In this document: piece after piece, positions 1 through 10,433 of the stretch | Layout: every line of letters begins with the position of its first letter | Position numbering within the stretch: position 1 is the stretch's first letter | From: Sorex araneus | Lineage: Eukaryota; Chordata; Mammalia; Eulipotyphla; Soricidae | Assembly: GCF_027595985.1 (NCBI RefSeq) | Contig: NC_073313.1 | Span: 216,692,066-216,756,065 of the forward strand | Direction of reading: 5' to 3' | DNA length: 64,000 nt | Program-made: the position numbers and the translations under genes | Notes under the pieces: generated by a model | Told to the model about the DNA's origin: nothing | Database searches by the model: none | The model's input: the letters and a program-made list of their open reading frames with translations, nothing else

Positions 1-484
1 TTCCTCACTAGCTTATTCCCCCTTTTACTTCCAAATAATGTCTGGGCCCAAAAAGAACCACAAGTAAAATTATAAAATGTCTCAAACTGAATAAAAATGA
101 AAACACAGATATCAAGTTTTATGGCATTATACTAAAATTGTTCCTAGAAATTAAAAGGGATAGGCAGTGATTCCCAAACTTCTGCTTCCCATAAACACCA
201 AATGTACAGCTCCACATGGAACAATATTTCTGAATATGACTCAGGAAGTGGCTGAGTGGCTCCAGAATGTTAGACAGATAACAGTGAACTCACATCAATA
301 TGTATAGGAAAAGCTAAGACACCTTTTTGCCAAAGACCTCACCACAGCACAGCACTACACAACCAGGAGGAAATCAGCAGCTTCAAGTTTTTGTCCTGGG
401 AAATAAGAGGTTTGAGTCACAAATTTAGTTCCCCCACATTTTTTGTTTTGAAAGAGCATGGCATGATGACTGGTTTTATTAGGA

Positions 485-1135
485 TGTATTTTTTTTATTG
501 CATCACCATGAGATAGAACATTTACAAAATTTTTCATGATTGCATTTCAGTTATACAATGGTCCAACACCCATCCCTCTACCAGTGTAATTTCCCAGCAC
601 CAGTGTTCCAACTTTCCTCCCCACCCCTTCAAGCCAGCCGCCTCTATGGCAGGCACCTCTCTTCTTTTTCACTTTCTTTCTCATTATAAGCATTATGGTT
701 TGCAAATACAGATACCCCTTTAATTGCTTTCAACAATCAGTGCTTGTCCAGAGTGATCATTTCCAACTAGGATTGTCATAATGAACCTTCCTCTATCTTA
801 ACTACCCTCCATATCCACACCACTGACCAACCATTGACCAGTCCTCCTGACCTCTTTTCCCTGACCTTGCACTTTAGTTTCATACTTTTTTTTAATCCCA
901 CAAATGAATGCAGTCATTCTATATCTGTACCTCTCTTTCTGATTTATTTCACTCAGCACAATACTCGCTAAGTCTATCCATTTGTAAGCAAATTTCATAG
1001 TCCCATTTTTCCTATCAGCTGTGTAGTATTCCATTGTGTAGATAAACCAAAGTTTCTTTAACCAGTCGTCTGTTGTCAGGCACTCGGGTTGTTTCCAGAT
1101 TCTAGCTATTGTGAATAGTGCTGCAATGAATACTT
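485..1135 (-). mobile_element. L1 LINE 3' end, truncated
   Basis: Reverse complement of the L1 3' region seen repeatedly in this window. It begins with a T-run (the poly-A complement) and runs back through the 3' UTR into the end of ORF2, which on the - strand reads as a short peptide about an expanding target-site region (MEYYTADRKNGTMKF). It is 5' truncated and not functional. Confidence 0.8.
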
Positions 1136-1344
1136 TTAAGGTTCCAGAGCACCTGGCTCTTTTTAAAGACTACACAACTAGAACACCAGCTTTTAGTTAC
1201 GTCCTTAAATCACCAAGCTATGATAGTCAGTAGAGCTTAAATTCTTAAGTCCTAAGGAAGTATAGCAAAAGAGTAAGAAGGAGGAGGGGCGGGGTGAAGA
1301 AAGTAAGGAGAAAAAAGAGGAGGAGAAGTTATTTTTATTTAATC

Positions 1345-1445
1345 TACCTATTTTTATTTGGTTTTTGTTGGGGGACCACACCTTGTGGTGCTCAGGGCTT
1401 ACTACTGGCTCTATGGTCAAGGATCACTCCAGGCACCATGTGGTG
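1345..1445 (-). mobile_element. SOR-type SINE fragment (type A)
   Basis: Reverse-complement body of the short tRNA-derived SINE: a T-rich start, then a 'ggaccacacc...ggtgctcaggg' block and 'ggatcactccaggcacc'. The tRNA-like head is missing. Confidence 0.6.
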
Positions 1446-1460
1446 CCTTTAAATGGTGTA

Positions 1461-1595
1461 GACCCTTTTAAAGGGCCCAGACGAGACCCCAAGCAGCCAC
1501 CTACAAACGGCTCCTTCACTCCTAAACGGCCATGATCCCAGAAGCACACAAACAAATCTCAGAACGCAGGTGCTGCTGGCAGAAATGCTCCTGGA
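1461..1595. repeat. Direct repeat, copy 1 of 2
   Basis: A block of about 120 bp starting near gcccagacgagaccccaag and ending near ggcagaaatg. It recurs about 305 bp downstream with scattered substitutions. I do not recognise the family. Confidence 0.75.
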
Positions 1596-1767
1596 CTGTG
1601 AATTAAGCTATGGCCCTGTGCTGCCCTGGGGGGAAAGGGCATTGTCCCTTCCACCTTATCCCATCAGTGGCAGCATGGTGACAGCCATCTTTCAGAGCCT
1701 ATTGGACAGAGGTACGAGTTTGCAGTGATGGGGCACATGGAAATCTTGAGATGGGGGGACAGAACCG

Positions 1768-1900
1768 ACCCTGCTCCCTGCCCAGACGAGACCCCAAGTG
1801 GCCGCCCACGAACGGCTCCTCCGCTCCTGAACAGCCATTATCCCAGAGGCACACAAACCAATCTCAGAACCCAGTGGCTTCCGGCAGAAATCCCTCTGGA
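1768..1900. repeat. Direct repeat, copy 2 of 2
   Basis: Second copy of the block at 1461-1595. It shares cagacgagaccccaag, aacggctcct, a run of cacacaaac and ggcagaaat, in the same order and spacing. No SINE or L1 match is evident, so the source element is unknown. Confidence 0.75.
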
Positions 1901-2114
1901 TTTTATTACTAAAACTCCAGAAATCCAATTTACAATAGTGGCCGTGCAGTACTGGATTTCTGGAACAACATATGCTCTTCATTATCAGCGATAGAAAACA
2001 AATTATTTAATGATGCTTTTTCGGCAGGTCTGATTGTTGGGGGGAAATTCTAAATAATAATAGAGGGTCTTCTGTTGAAACAGTGAATGTAATCAAAGTA
2101 AAGAGAGAGTAAAG

Positions 2115-2300
2115 TGAAAATCATCTGCCACACAGGCAGAGTGGTGGGTGGCATGGGGGGGTATACTGGGGTTTTTGGTTGTTGAACATGTGCACTGGTG
2201 AAGGGATGAGTTTTTGATCATTGTATGACTGAGACTTAAACCTGAAAGCTTTGTAACTATTCTCACGGTGATTCAACTTTAAAGAAGGGGTAAAAAAGGT
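2115..2300 (+). mobile_element. L1 3' UTR tail
   Basis: Contains the conserved terminal L1 blocks of this genome: gcagagtggtgggtgg, a G-rich run, cactggtgaagggatg, atcattgtatgactgag and a 'cacggtgattcaa' end. Only the last 190 bp or so remain. Confidence 0.8.
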
Positions 2301-2439
2301 GTTGAAGCAATTCTCACAGCTGGAGAACAGAACATAAAACATCTGGTCAACAGAAGCAGAACACACATTTTTCTAATAAATCTACACAGATTGTACTCTG
2401 GGGGAAATCATGTGTTTGGTGACAAGTAATTCCTTTATA

Positions 2440-2670
2440 CAATTTTTTTATTTCATTCAAGAACCATAATTTACAAAGTCATTGATAACTGGCTTTTAGG
2501 CATACAATATTTTTACGAGTATCTACTTCCCTCCATCAGTGTTCCATCCTCACTCTTACACACACCCTTCCACCTCCATCTTAACAGGCACATTTCAAAG
2601 TTTGGTGGTTGTAGTTTAGATCTCTTGTTTTCAATGTTGTTGAGTCTGTGCTCTGAATAGATAACTATCG
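2440..2670 (-). mobile_element. Old L1 3' fragment
   Basis: T-rich start followed by a diverged version of the reverse-complement L1 tail ('ttacaaagtcattgataactgg...ggcatacaatat'). It is an older, more degraded copy than its neighbours. Confidence 0.5.
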
Positions 2671-2814
2671 AACTGCCCAAAATTCTTAATAAATTTTAAA
2701 AGATTGAATCCCTATCAAACATTTTTCTTAATCACAACATATTAAATTTGAAATCAATTACAAAAAAAAACCCCAAAATTTACAAATATGTAGACACCAA
2801 ACAAATTGCCCCTA

Positions 2815-3215
2815 AATATGTGCCAAAGGGAAAAAAATCAATCTACTCCAGCTGTACCTTCCTGATAACATAGTAAATGCCCTGAACAAACACGGTGGCC
2901 TCTTAGTACCTATTGCAAACCATAATGCAAAAAAAGAGAGGGAGAGAAAGAGAGACAGACAGACAGACAGAGACAGACACAGAGGCACAGAGGGAGACAG
3001 AGAGAAAAGAGGGAGAAGAAAGATGCCTACCATAAAGGCAGGCGGGTTTGGGGGTGAAATGGTTGAGTGGTAGTGGGAGGGAAACTGAGGATATTGGTGG
3101 TGAAAATATACACAGGTGGAGGGATGGTATGGGAACGTTATATGACTGAAACCAAATAATAAATAGTTTTGTGATAGTCTATCTCACGACAGTTCCATTT
3201 TAAATAAAGAAATGA
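2815..3215 (+). mobile_element. L1 3' end with purine-rich tract
   Basis: A L1 3' region on the + strand. It includes 'ttgcaaaccataatgc', a GA/GACA-rich tract at about 2930-3020, then 'aaaggcaggcgggtttggggg' and the terminal 'tatgactgaaacc...gtctatctcacg' block. 5' truncated. Confidence 0.75.
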
Positions 3216-3334
3216 AAAAATCAAGCAGTATCTTGAGACAAATGACAATGTAAATACAATATACCAAAACTTTAATGCAGTGAAAGCAGTTCTAAAAATA
3301 AAACTTATAGCTATAAATTCCTACAGTAAGAAAA

Positions 3335-3495
3335 AGTAAAGAGGAAGGTGATAAGAGGTAAACTGGGGACACTGGTGGTAGGAAATGTGCAATGGTGGAG
3401 GGATGGGTATTGGAACATTGTATGATTAAAACCCAATCACGAGCAGCTTTGTTACTGTGAATCCCATGTAATTCAATAAAATAATAATTACTATA
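3335..3495 (+). mobile_element. L1 3' UTR tail
   Basis: Short L1 tail: 'ggggacactggtggtagg', 'ggagggatgggtattgg', 'acattgtatgatt' and the terminal 'attcaataaaataa'. Confidence 0.8.
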
Positions 3496-3644
3496 ATTAT
3501 AAAGATCACAAGCAAACTAATTTTATACCTCAAGGAACTGTTAAATGAACTAAGCACAAAATTTAGTGGAAGGAAGGAACACACAAACATCTAAGTGAAA
3601 AGAAGACATCAAAGAAGAACCACAAAAAAATAAGAGGAGTTAGA

Positions 3645-3805
3645 GCGCTGGAGAGATAGTATAGTGAGCAGGATACTTATCTTGCATATGCTAATTCTGG
3701 TTCATTCCTGGTACTCCGTAAGTCCCCCTTAGCCCTGCCAGGAGAAATCCCTGAGTGTATCCCCAGGGGTATGCCCATAGCACAGCCTGGTATGGCACTT
3801 CCCAA
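3645..3805 (+). mobile_element. SOR-type SINE (type A)
   Basis: Diverged + strand copy. The head reads 'gcgctggagagatagtatag', followed by the 'cttgcatatgctaattctggttc' B-box region and a partly recognisable body ending in 'ggtatgcccatagcacag'. Confidence 0.65.
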
Positions 3806-4069
3806 TAAAATGTTACAGCAAGGTCTTTTTGAAGGGCATGGAAGATACCCAAGCAATTAGCAATAGATTGAAAACATTCTCAAATCAATGTAATGTTGAA
3901 AAAGGCCACATTATAACTGATGGAACAAAGAATCGTATTAAACAACTATGAATAATCATATGACAACAAGTTGAACAACAAAGTATACAGTCTGCTCATT
4001 CCAGGAAGAGGCCTGTACATCCAACTTTTTTTGTGATAGTACATAAATGAATATATCTTCAAGGTTATT

Positions 4070-4575
4070 TTATCTCGCCCTTTATTTTACTGAATTACCA
4101 TGAATTACAAAGTTACAACAGTATTTATGATTGATTTTCAGGCTTATGTTGTTTCAACACCAATCCTTTCTCCAGTATCCACTATTCTCCACCAATGTCC
4201 CCAGTCTCCCTCCCACCCCTCAGCCTGCCTCTTTGGCAGGCACTTTCCTCCTCCCCCATTGTCCTAGTTTTCCCTTCCCTAACTTATCATTGTCACCCCT
4301 GCCCCATTTCTTCTGCTCTTCATTTCTAGTGCAATTGGACATTTGATATTCCCTCTACAAGTTTTCTTTATATCTTACATACTAGAGAGATCATTCATGG
4401 TCTGTTCCTGTTCCTCTAGCTGATTTTACTCAACATTCTATCCAGCTCCATCCACAATTAACCAAATTGCATTACTTTATCTTTACTTAAGCCTGCTGTA
4501 TAGTATTCCATAGTGTACATGTAGCATAGTTTCTTTATCCAAGCATCTGTTCTTAGGTATTTTGGCTGCTTTCAT
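4070..4575 (-). mobile_element. L1 LINE 3' end, truncated
   Basis: Reverse-complement L1 tail. It begins 'tgaattaccatgaattacaaag', continues through pyrimidine-rich 3' UTR ('ctccaccaatgtcccc', 'ctttggcaggcac') and reaches the end of ORF2 ('gtatagtattccatagtgtaca'). Confidence 0.8.
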
Positions 4576-5639
4576 ATTTTGCTTGCTCCTTTATTTAAAT
4601 CATAACCACACAGTCCTCTAAGAAAACATTTCATGATCATATAACTGTTCTGTTCATACCTTGATCTGAATAACCTTCCTGGGAGTAGAAAGAAAGAACA
4701 TTTATAAGGAGCATACTTTTATCCATCAGTCTCTTCTTATACCCCAATAATATTGTTTTGTTTATACAAATGCTGGAAAAATAATATAAAATGTAATTAT
4801 GTGACAAATTACATTGTTCTGGTTATAGGAAACAAATTGGGAAATGGCCCACTTTTAAAATATTACTTTCCCCCAAATTCTTAATCCATAAAATGTACAT
4901 TCTGCCTACTTATCTAATATTTTCTTCAGTATCAATTCACCCTGTCTTCTGCTTCATTCTCTAAGCAACTCCCTCTACTGCCTTAAAACAGTATAAAATA
5001 CTGATAATTAGTAATCTCAGAAAATTTATTACTTAAGAAATTTACACTTCAAAGGATAAGTAGCTGTAACCAGTTCTTAGGTACCTACCCCTAATCTCAG
5101 AACAAGTTGTGCTTGCTCACTTGGCCTCTGTTCACTCTCAGAGTAGGTCTTTGATCTGTGTTACCGTGGCATGTTGGGCTACATGCCCTGATCACTGTGC
5201 CAATGTTGAGCAAGAAAGTTCAAATGACCAGTCATTAATCATGCCATATGTAATAAACCCTAAAAAAAGAGTTAGGGTGCATGCAGGTCTCTATTACCTG
5301 TCACATCTTGGGCTAAGACCCAAGCATCTAAAAGGCCAGACATTAGAAACAGAAAAAAAAATTTTTTTAGTCTCATTGCTATGGTAAACATGACTAAAGA
5401 AAGTATTAGAGCCTTTTTGTCATTATTAAGAGATCTGGCTCTAAGTCCTGTGATTGAAAACAGCTTGATTTGTTTTTTCAGATTCTACCTGCAAAGAGAC
5501 ATACTTAAGCACTCAGGTATTGCTGATTATATGGAGCACAGTAAAAGACCAAATCCTACCTTAATGAATTGGCCTCTTTCCATTCTCAGGATAAATCTAC
5601 AGGAAATATACCTCGGACAAGTTTTTAAACTTTTACTTT

Positions 5640-5800
5640 TCCTTATTTCATTTCTTGTTCTGTTTGGGGGCTACACTCAGTGGATCACTTCTGGAGATAC
5701 ATAGGAGACCATGTGCTATGCAGGATAGTGAACCAAGGTTGGCCACATGCAAAGCAAGCTTCACATGCCCTGTACTATGTCTCTGCCCATTCCCCCATTG
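5640..5800 (-). mobile_element. SOR-type SINE (type A), diverged
   Basis: 'tttgggggctacactcagtgg...gatcacttctgg' followed by 'ggttggccacatgcaaagcaagc' matches the reverse complement of the SINE body and B-box region. Confidence 0.55.
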
Positions 5801-5809
5801 CATATGATG

Positions 5810-6480
5810 ACACCATTGTCATCATCATCATCATCATCATTATCCCGTTGATTATCGATTTTCTCGAGCAGTCTCAGTACCATCTCCATTGGTCCTAGCC
5901 CTGAGATTTTAGCAGCCTCTCTTCACTCGTTCTTCCCAGCAGTGCCGCATTGGAGGCTCTTTCAGGGTAAAGGGAATGAGACCCATCTTTGTTACTGTAT
6001 TTAGCATATTGAATATGCCACAGTGAGCTTGCCAGGCTCTGCTGTGCAGGCAGGATGCTCTCAGTACCCTGCCAGGTTCTCTGAGAGGGAGAACTAGGCT
6101 ATTAGGTCTCGCAGCATCAAATGTGGTCACGTGTTTCTGGGAGCATTGTTTTATAGTCTCTGGATCTTGGCCATTGATGGGATTACAAGGTGCCAGGGGC
6201 AGTTTGTAAGTGTGGCTGCCAAGCTACTGGAAAATGGAGGGTCTGGGTGTAGGAGGCCCAGTCCCGATCCAAGCAGGCTGGGAGATTCAGCCCTGGGTCC
6301 CACACACCTGGGTTCCTCTGCTGGATCCTTCATGCGTGAGGCTTGTTCAAACATGTGGAGAGTGGCCTTGAGCATGGCTGTGGCTGGGTTCCAGAGGTCC
6401 TCGGCGATGGGGGCTCTGCTCTGGGTGGGGAGGGAAACTCAACCCACCCCCTCCGAGGGGCCCTGGTGAAGTTAGCCAGC
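5810..6480 (-). mobile_element. Type C SINE-like element, longest copy
   Basis: Starts on this strand with a (TCA)n run, which is the GAT tail of the - strand element. It then carries 'cgattttctcgagcagtctc', 'ccctgagattttagcagcctc', 'ggaggctctttcagggtaaag' and 'gccaggttctctgagagg', the same order as in the copy at 47,626-48,095. It continues about 190 bp past the 5' end of that copy. I did not find clear target duplications, so the outer boundary near 6480 is provisional. Confidence 0.7.
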
Positions 6481-6544
6481 TGCGGGGGGCAAGAAACTAT
6501 TTAACATACATATTTAAATGTTTTTCATAATTTTAGTGTCTTTT

Positions 6545-6800
6545 TTTAAATTGAATTACTATGAGATATACCATTACAAAGTTGTTCATGATTGAGTTTC
6601 ATTTAAACAATGTACCTCTATAACAGGAACTATCTTTCTTTTTCTCTCTATTTTCTCTCTATTTTCCTTGGGCAATATGGTATAAGGTACTGAATATGCT
6701 ATAAGGTACTGAATATGCTATAAGGTACTGAAATGTTATCATGTATATCCCTTTACTTACTTTCAGCACTCAGTTCTTGTTCCTGTGGGGTTCTTTTAAA
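6545..6800 (-). mobile_element. L1 3' fragment
   Basis: Reverse-complement L1 tail ('ttgaattactatgagatatacc', 'ttacaaagttgttcatgatt'), interrupted by the short tandem repeat at 6681-6731. Confidence 0.6.
6681..6731. repeat. 19-bp tandem repeat, about 2.7 copies
   Basis: The unit tataaggtactgaatatgc occurs at 6681-6699 and 6700-6718, with a partial third copy at 6719-6731. The first two units are identical. Confidence 0.9.
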
Positions 6801-7381
6801 AATAAATAATCCTATATCTCTTATGCCTGATCTCTAATTGAATAGGCACCTGCTTTACAAATGACCAAAGCTCATCTTAGAAGTTTTCCCTATGTTTACC
6901 CTTCTTCTAGCACTATTGCATATTTGTGTGTACACTGGAAACTGTCCTTGGCTAGTCCATGAGCACTTTCCAGGTTTCTTATTCTATAAGGATGGCAAGG
7001 TGCTGAGCAAGATACTTTAAAATGGCTTATTCCTTTCCCCAAGCTTATTTAGCTCTTACTCAGCTAACTCCTCTGACACTGACATCTGAAATTGGGAAGA
7101 TAATTTACCACCAAAAATCCAAGACAGGAATGCAAATCCATTTGTTATTGAGTAGGCAACAAAGAATACCATCTTTTCATCTTCTAATGAGAGCACAGTT
7201 ACACCAACCCACAAACAAAACAAAAAAAGAAAACCATCCATTACTGGTAGAAATGCAAAACATTACAAATACTCTCAAAAGGCCTATTGCCAATTTTTTC
7301 AAAAAGAAAATATACATTAACCATGAAATCTAGTAGCCATACTCCTGAGCATTTATTACAGAGGTTAAAACTTACAGCACA

Positions 7382-7411
7382 CCACACACACACACATACA
7401 CACACACACAA
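7382..7411. repeat. (CA)n microsatellite
   Basis: Dinucleotide CA run with one interruption (ataca). Confidence 0.9.
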
Positions 7412-7594
7412 ATATTCTGTGCAAATATCTTCATAGTAGTTTTATTTGCAAAATCCAAAATTTTCTATAATAGTTAAATAAACCATAGTACATCTATACA
7501 AAGAAAATAATGTTAAGAAATAAAACAAATAGAATAAACAATTATGCTATCTTAGATGAATCTCAGGAATATTTTGTTGAGTAAAAAAATAAAT

Positions 7595-7770
7595 ATTAAG
7601 CAAAGAGATAGTACAGAGATTAAGACACTTGCCTTACACACAGTTGATCCCCAGTACCATATATGATCCTCCAAGTATCACTAGGAATGATCCCTGAGCA
7701 TGAAGCCAGGAGTAAAGCCCTGAGTACTACCAGGAGTGGCCCAAAAACCAAATAGCAATAACAAAAGAAA
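7595..7770 (+). mobile_element. SOR-type SINE (type A)
   Basis: Diverged + strand copy: 'gagatagtacagagattaag', 'cttgccttacacac', 'gatccccagtaccat', 'gccaggagtaaagccctgag' and an A-rich end. Confidence 0.75.
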
Positions 7771-8436
7771 AAGAATAACCATAGGAGACATTTACTAGGA
7801 CATATCCTTATTTAGTACAAATAGTGACATAGAAGCAAAGAGCTAGGGCAGGAGAGACAGTCCAGCGATCAGGGCACTTGCTATAGGAAATGTCAGGTGG
7901 TAAAAGACAGATAATTTCAATCTGTGGAGTATAAAGAAACAAATAAACAAATCATAAAGTAATTTCCAGATGCACAGAATATATTGTTGGTTACATGGAG
8001 GGGCTAGAGGAGACATGAAACTAGTAAGAACTTAGATCAACCGTGTAGAGGTAGATGTAAACTCAACTTTTGATAGGAGCCATAATGCCAAATATTTACA
8101 TATTAAATACATTGATGTATGCCTTTTACTTGTACGGTAAAAACCAAAGTTGCACAACAACAACAAAATTAACAGTCAAAATAATTGGGATGTAGAAAAA
8201 CAAGAGTAAAAGAAAGGTCACCTACAGCTAAAAATAGCCCTGATTACATGGAGATGAAAAATAATTGACTTAGAAATAAAGCATCTCTGCAAATTCAAAG
8301 TTAATACTTTATTAACTATTGATTAATCCCCTCAAAATTCTTGATAGACTGTTGTTATGAAAGTCTCTATAGAAATAATACATTAATTTAAACAAATGCT
8401 TCAAAAATATTTCTATTAAATTATTGTATGCTTCTA

Positions 8437-8690
8437 TGGGCTGTAGTGATAGCACAGTGGACAGGGCATTTGCCTTGCACTCAGCCAAACCAGGTTTAAT
8501 TCCTCAGTCCCTCTCAGAGAGCCCAGCAAGCTGCTGAGAGTATCTCACCTGCACGGCAAAGCCTGGCAAGCTACCCATGGCGTATTTGATATGCCAAAAA
8601 CAGCAACAAGAAGTCTCACAACGGAGACATTACTGGTGCCCGCTTGAGCAAATCGATGAGCAATGGGATGACAGTGACAATGATGCTTCT
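8437..8690 (+). mobile_element. Type B SINE (SOR head, long body)
   Basis: SOR-like head ('gctgtagtgatagcacag', 'gccttgcactcagcc'). It switches after 'ggtttaattcct' to the type B body: 'ccctctcagagagcccagc', 'ggcaagctacccatggcg', 'atatgccaaaaacag', 'ttactggtgcccgcttgagc', 'aaatcgatgagcaatggg'. It ends in a gacagtgaca tail rather than poly-A. Confidence 0.85.
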
Positions 8691-9107
8691 TATGGACTCC
8701 ATATCTAGACTATTCTAGACTATCCAAATTCTACTACTTACTAATTGGCAATGTTGGGCAAAAAGATTAACCTCCTTTTGCCCTAGCTTCCTCATAATGG
8801 GAAACTAAGACAATAATCACACTTAACTCCAAAAGTTGTTTGGCAAATATTTAGTGCAACTAAAATGAAATAGCGTCCACAGCATATAAAGTCTATTTAA
8901 AGTTGAGTTATTATGATTACCATTACACATAGGAGAAGAAAAACAAGAAACATAAGTTATAGCCTCATCTCATCCATGAACATTTGTCTTTAAGCAAGTT
9001 GCTCATCAGCCTGTTTCCTGCTCCATAAGTTAAAGTATCTTCTTGAGTTTTAATTTATGCACAGTGACTTACAATACTGTTAATACTAATGTTCCAAGAA
9101 TATAATA

Positions 9108-9300
9108 TTGGGACTGGAAAATATAGCCAGAAGGTGGGTGCCCTCCTTGCACACCGCTGACCTGGATTTGATTCTCAGCACCACATATGGTCCTCTGATC
9201 CCCATGAGGAGTGAACCCTGAGCGCAGAGCCAGGAGTAAGCCTGAGCACAGCAGGGTGGAACCCAAGAACTAAAACATGAAAAAAAAAAAGACAAAGAAA
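9108..9300 (+). mobile_element. SOR-type SINE (type A)
   Basis: Diverged + strand copy with 'gggactggaaaatatagcc', 'gatttgattctcagcacc', 'gagccaggagtaagcctgag' and a long A-run. Confidence 0.75.
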
Positions 9301-9829
9301 TTTGGGCTGTCACATGACACCTGCCGCGAGAGTACCAGTATCCCACACGGCCTTCTCTAGGTACCTCCTTACTATCCCATAACCAACACCCCAAATCCTC
9401 CACCACTCAGCAAGCCATAGGCAGACTCTCAGGGTATGTTATTATTGACAATTATTCAGAAATGAAATGTTTAATGCCCCAAATCTATTTTAAAAAATTA
9501 TTTAATTTAAAACATCTATTCTATCCTCTGTTTCTAATCTTAGTATATCAGCACAAAATTGTCCCAAATTGTATCAACCATGCATTTATTATATCTCTAC
9601 ATCTGACTTGGCATGCTTCTCTCCCAGCTCAGGCTAGAATGGTAGGAATAAAAAGTCATTCTTTCCTCTTTTCACATAATATTGATTTTTTTCATTCCAT
9701 CGTAATACGTATATTGAACAGGCGCCAAACCCTGCTCCAGCTAGGCACTGAAGAAAGATAATCAAATAATTCAATATAGAACAATTGATAAAATGTAATT
9801 ACAATATGATATAATAATTGCAATAATAT

Positions 9830-10015
9830 GGGAATCAGAGCAATAGTGTGATGGTTAGGGTGTTTGCCATGCATGCAGCTGACCACGGTTTAATCCCCAG
9901 CATCCCATATAGTCCCACCAGCACCGCCAAGAGTAATTCCTGAATTCGGAGCCAGGAGTAACCCCTTAGGACTGCTGGGTTTGGCCCCCAAACAAACAAA
10001 AATTAAAAAATAATA
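9830..10015 (+). mobile_element. SOR-type SINE (type A)
   Basis: Head 'cagagcaatagtgtgatgg', B-box region 'ggtttaatccccagcatccc', body 'gagccaggagtaacccc' and an A-rich tail. It lies next to a second copy in the same orientation. Confidence 0.85.
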
Positions 10016-10029
10016 ATAAATGCAATAAT

Positions 10030-10212
10030 GAGGACTGGAGAGATAGCACAGCGGGTAGGGCGTTTGCCTTGCATGCAGCCAACCCGGGTTCGATTCCCAG
10101 CATCCCATATGGTCCCGAGCACCGCCAGGAGTGATTCCTGAGTGCAAAGCCAGGAGTAACCCCTGAGCATTGCTGGGTGTGACCCAAAAAGCAAACAAAC
10201 AAACAAAAAATG
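10030..10212 (+). mobile_element. SOR-type SINE (type A), near consensus
   Basis: Almost consensus head 'ggactggagagatagcacag' with 'gggttcgattcccagcatcc', full body, and a (AAAC)n/A tail. It forms an inverted pair with the - strand copy 50 bp downstream. Confidence 0.92.
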
Positions 10213-10260
10213 CAATAATGAGTAAAGGATAATTCACTATATTTGAATGGCACTCAGCAA

Positions 10261-10433
10261 ACTTTTTTTTTTTTTTGCTTTCTGGGTCACCCCTGGCAAT
10301 GCACTGGGGTTACTCCTGGCTCATGCACTCAGGAATCACTCCTGGCAGTTCTCAGGGGACCATATGGGGTGCTGGGAATCGAACCCGGGTCAACCGCATG
10401 CAAGGCAAATGCCCTACCCATGCTCCAGCCCCC
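10261..10433 (-). mobile_element. SOR-type SINE (type A)
   Basis: Starts with a 14-base T-run (poly-A complement), then 'ctttctgggtcacccctgg' through to 'cctacccatgctccagcccc', the complement of the head. Near full length. Confidence 0.92.

Noticed and set aside
2930-3020. GACA/GA-rich tract as a separate satellite
   Set aside because: It sits at the expected place inside an L1 3' end, where other copies here have similar purine runs.
5109-5704. Two adjacent open frames (92 and 107 codons)
   Set aside because: I considered an old retroviral or gene remnant, but saw no motif, no terminal repeats and no family match, so nothing can be supported.
10030-10110. tRNA-like A and B boxes suggesting a tRNA gene
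   Set aside because: The sequence is the tRNA-derived head of the abundant SINE. It does not close a cloverleaf and is repeated dozens of times.
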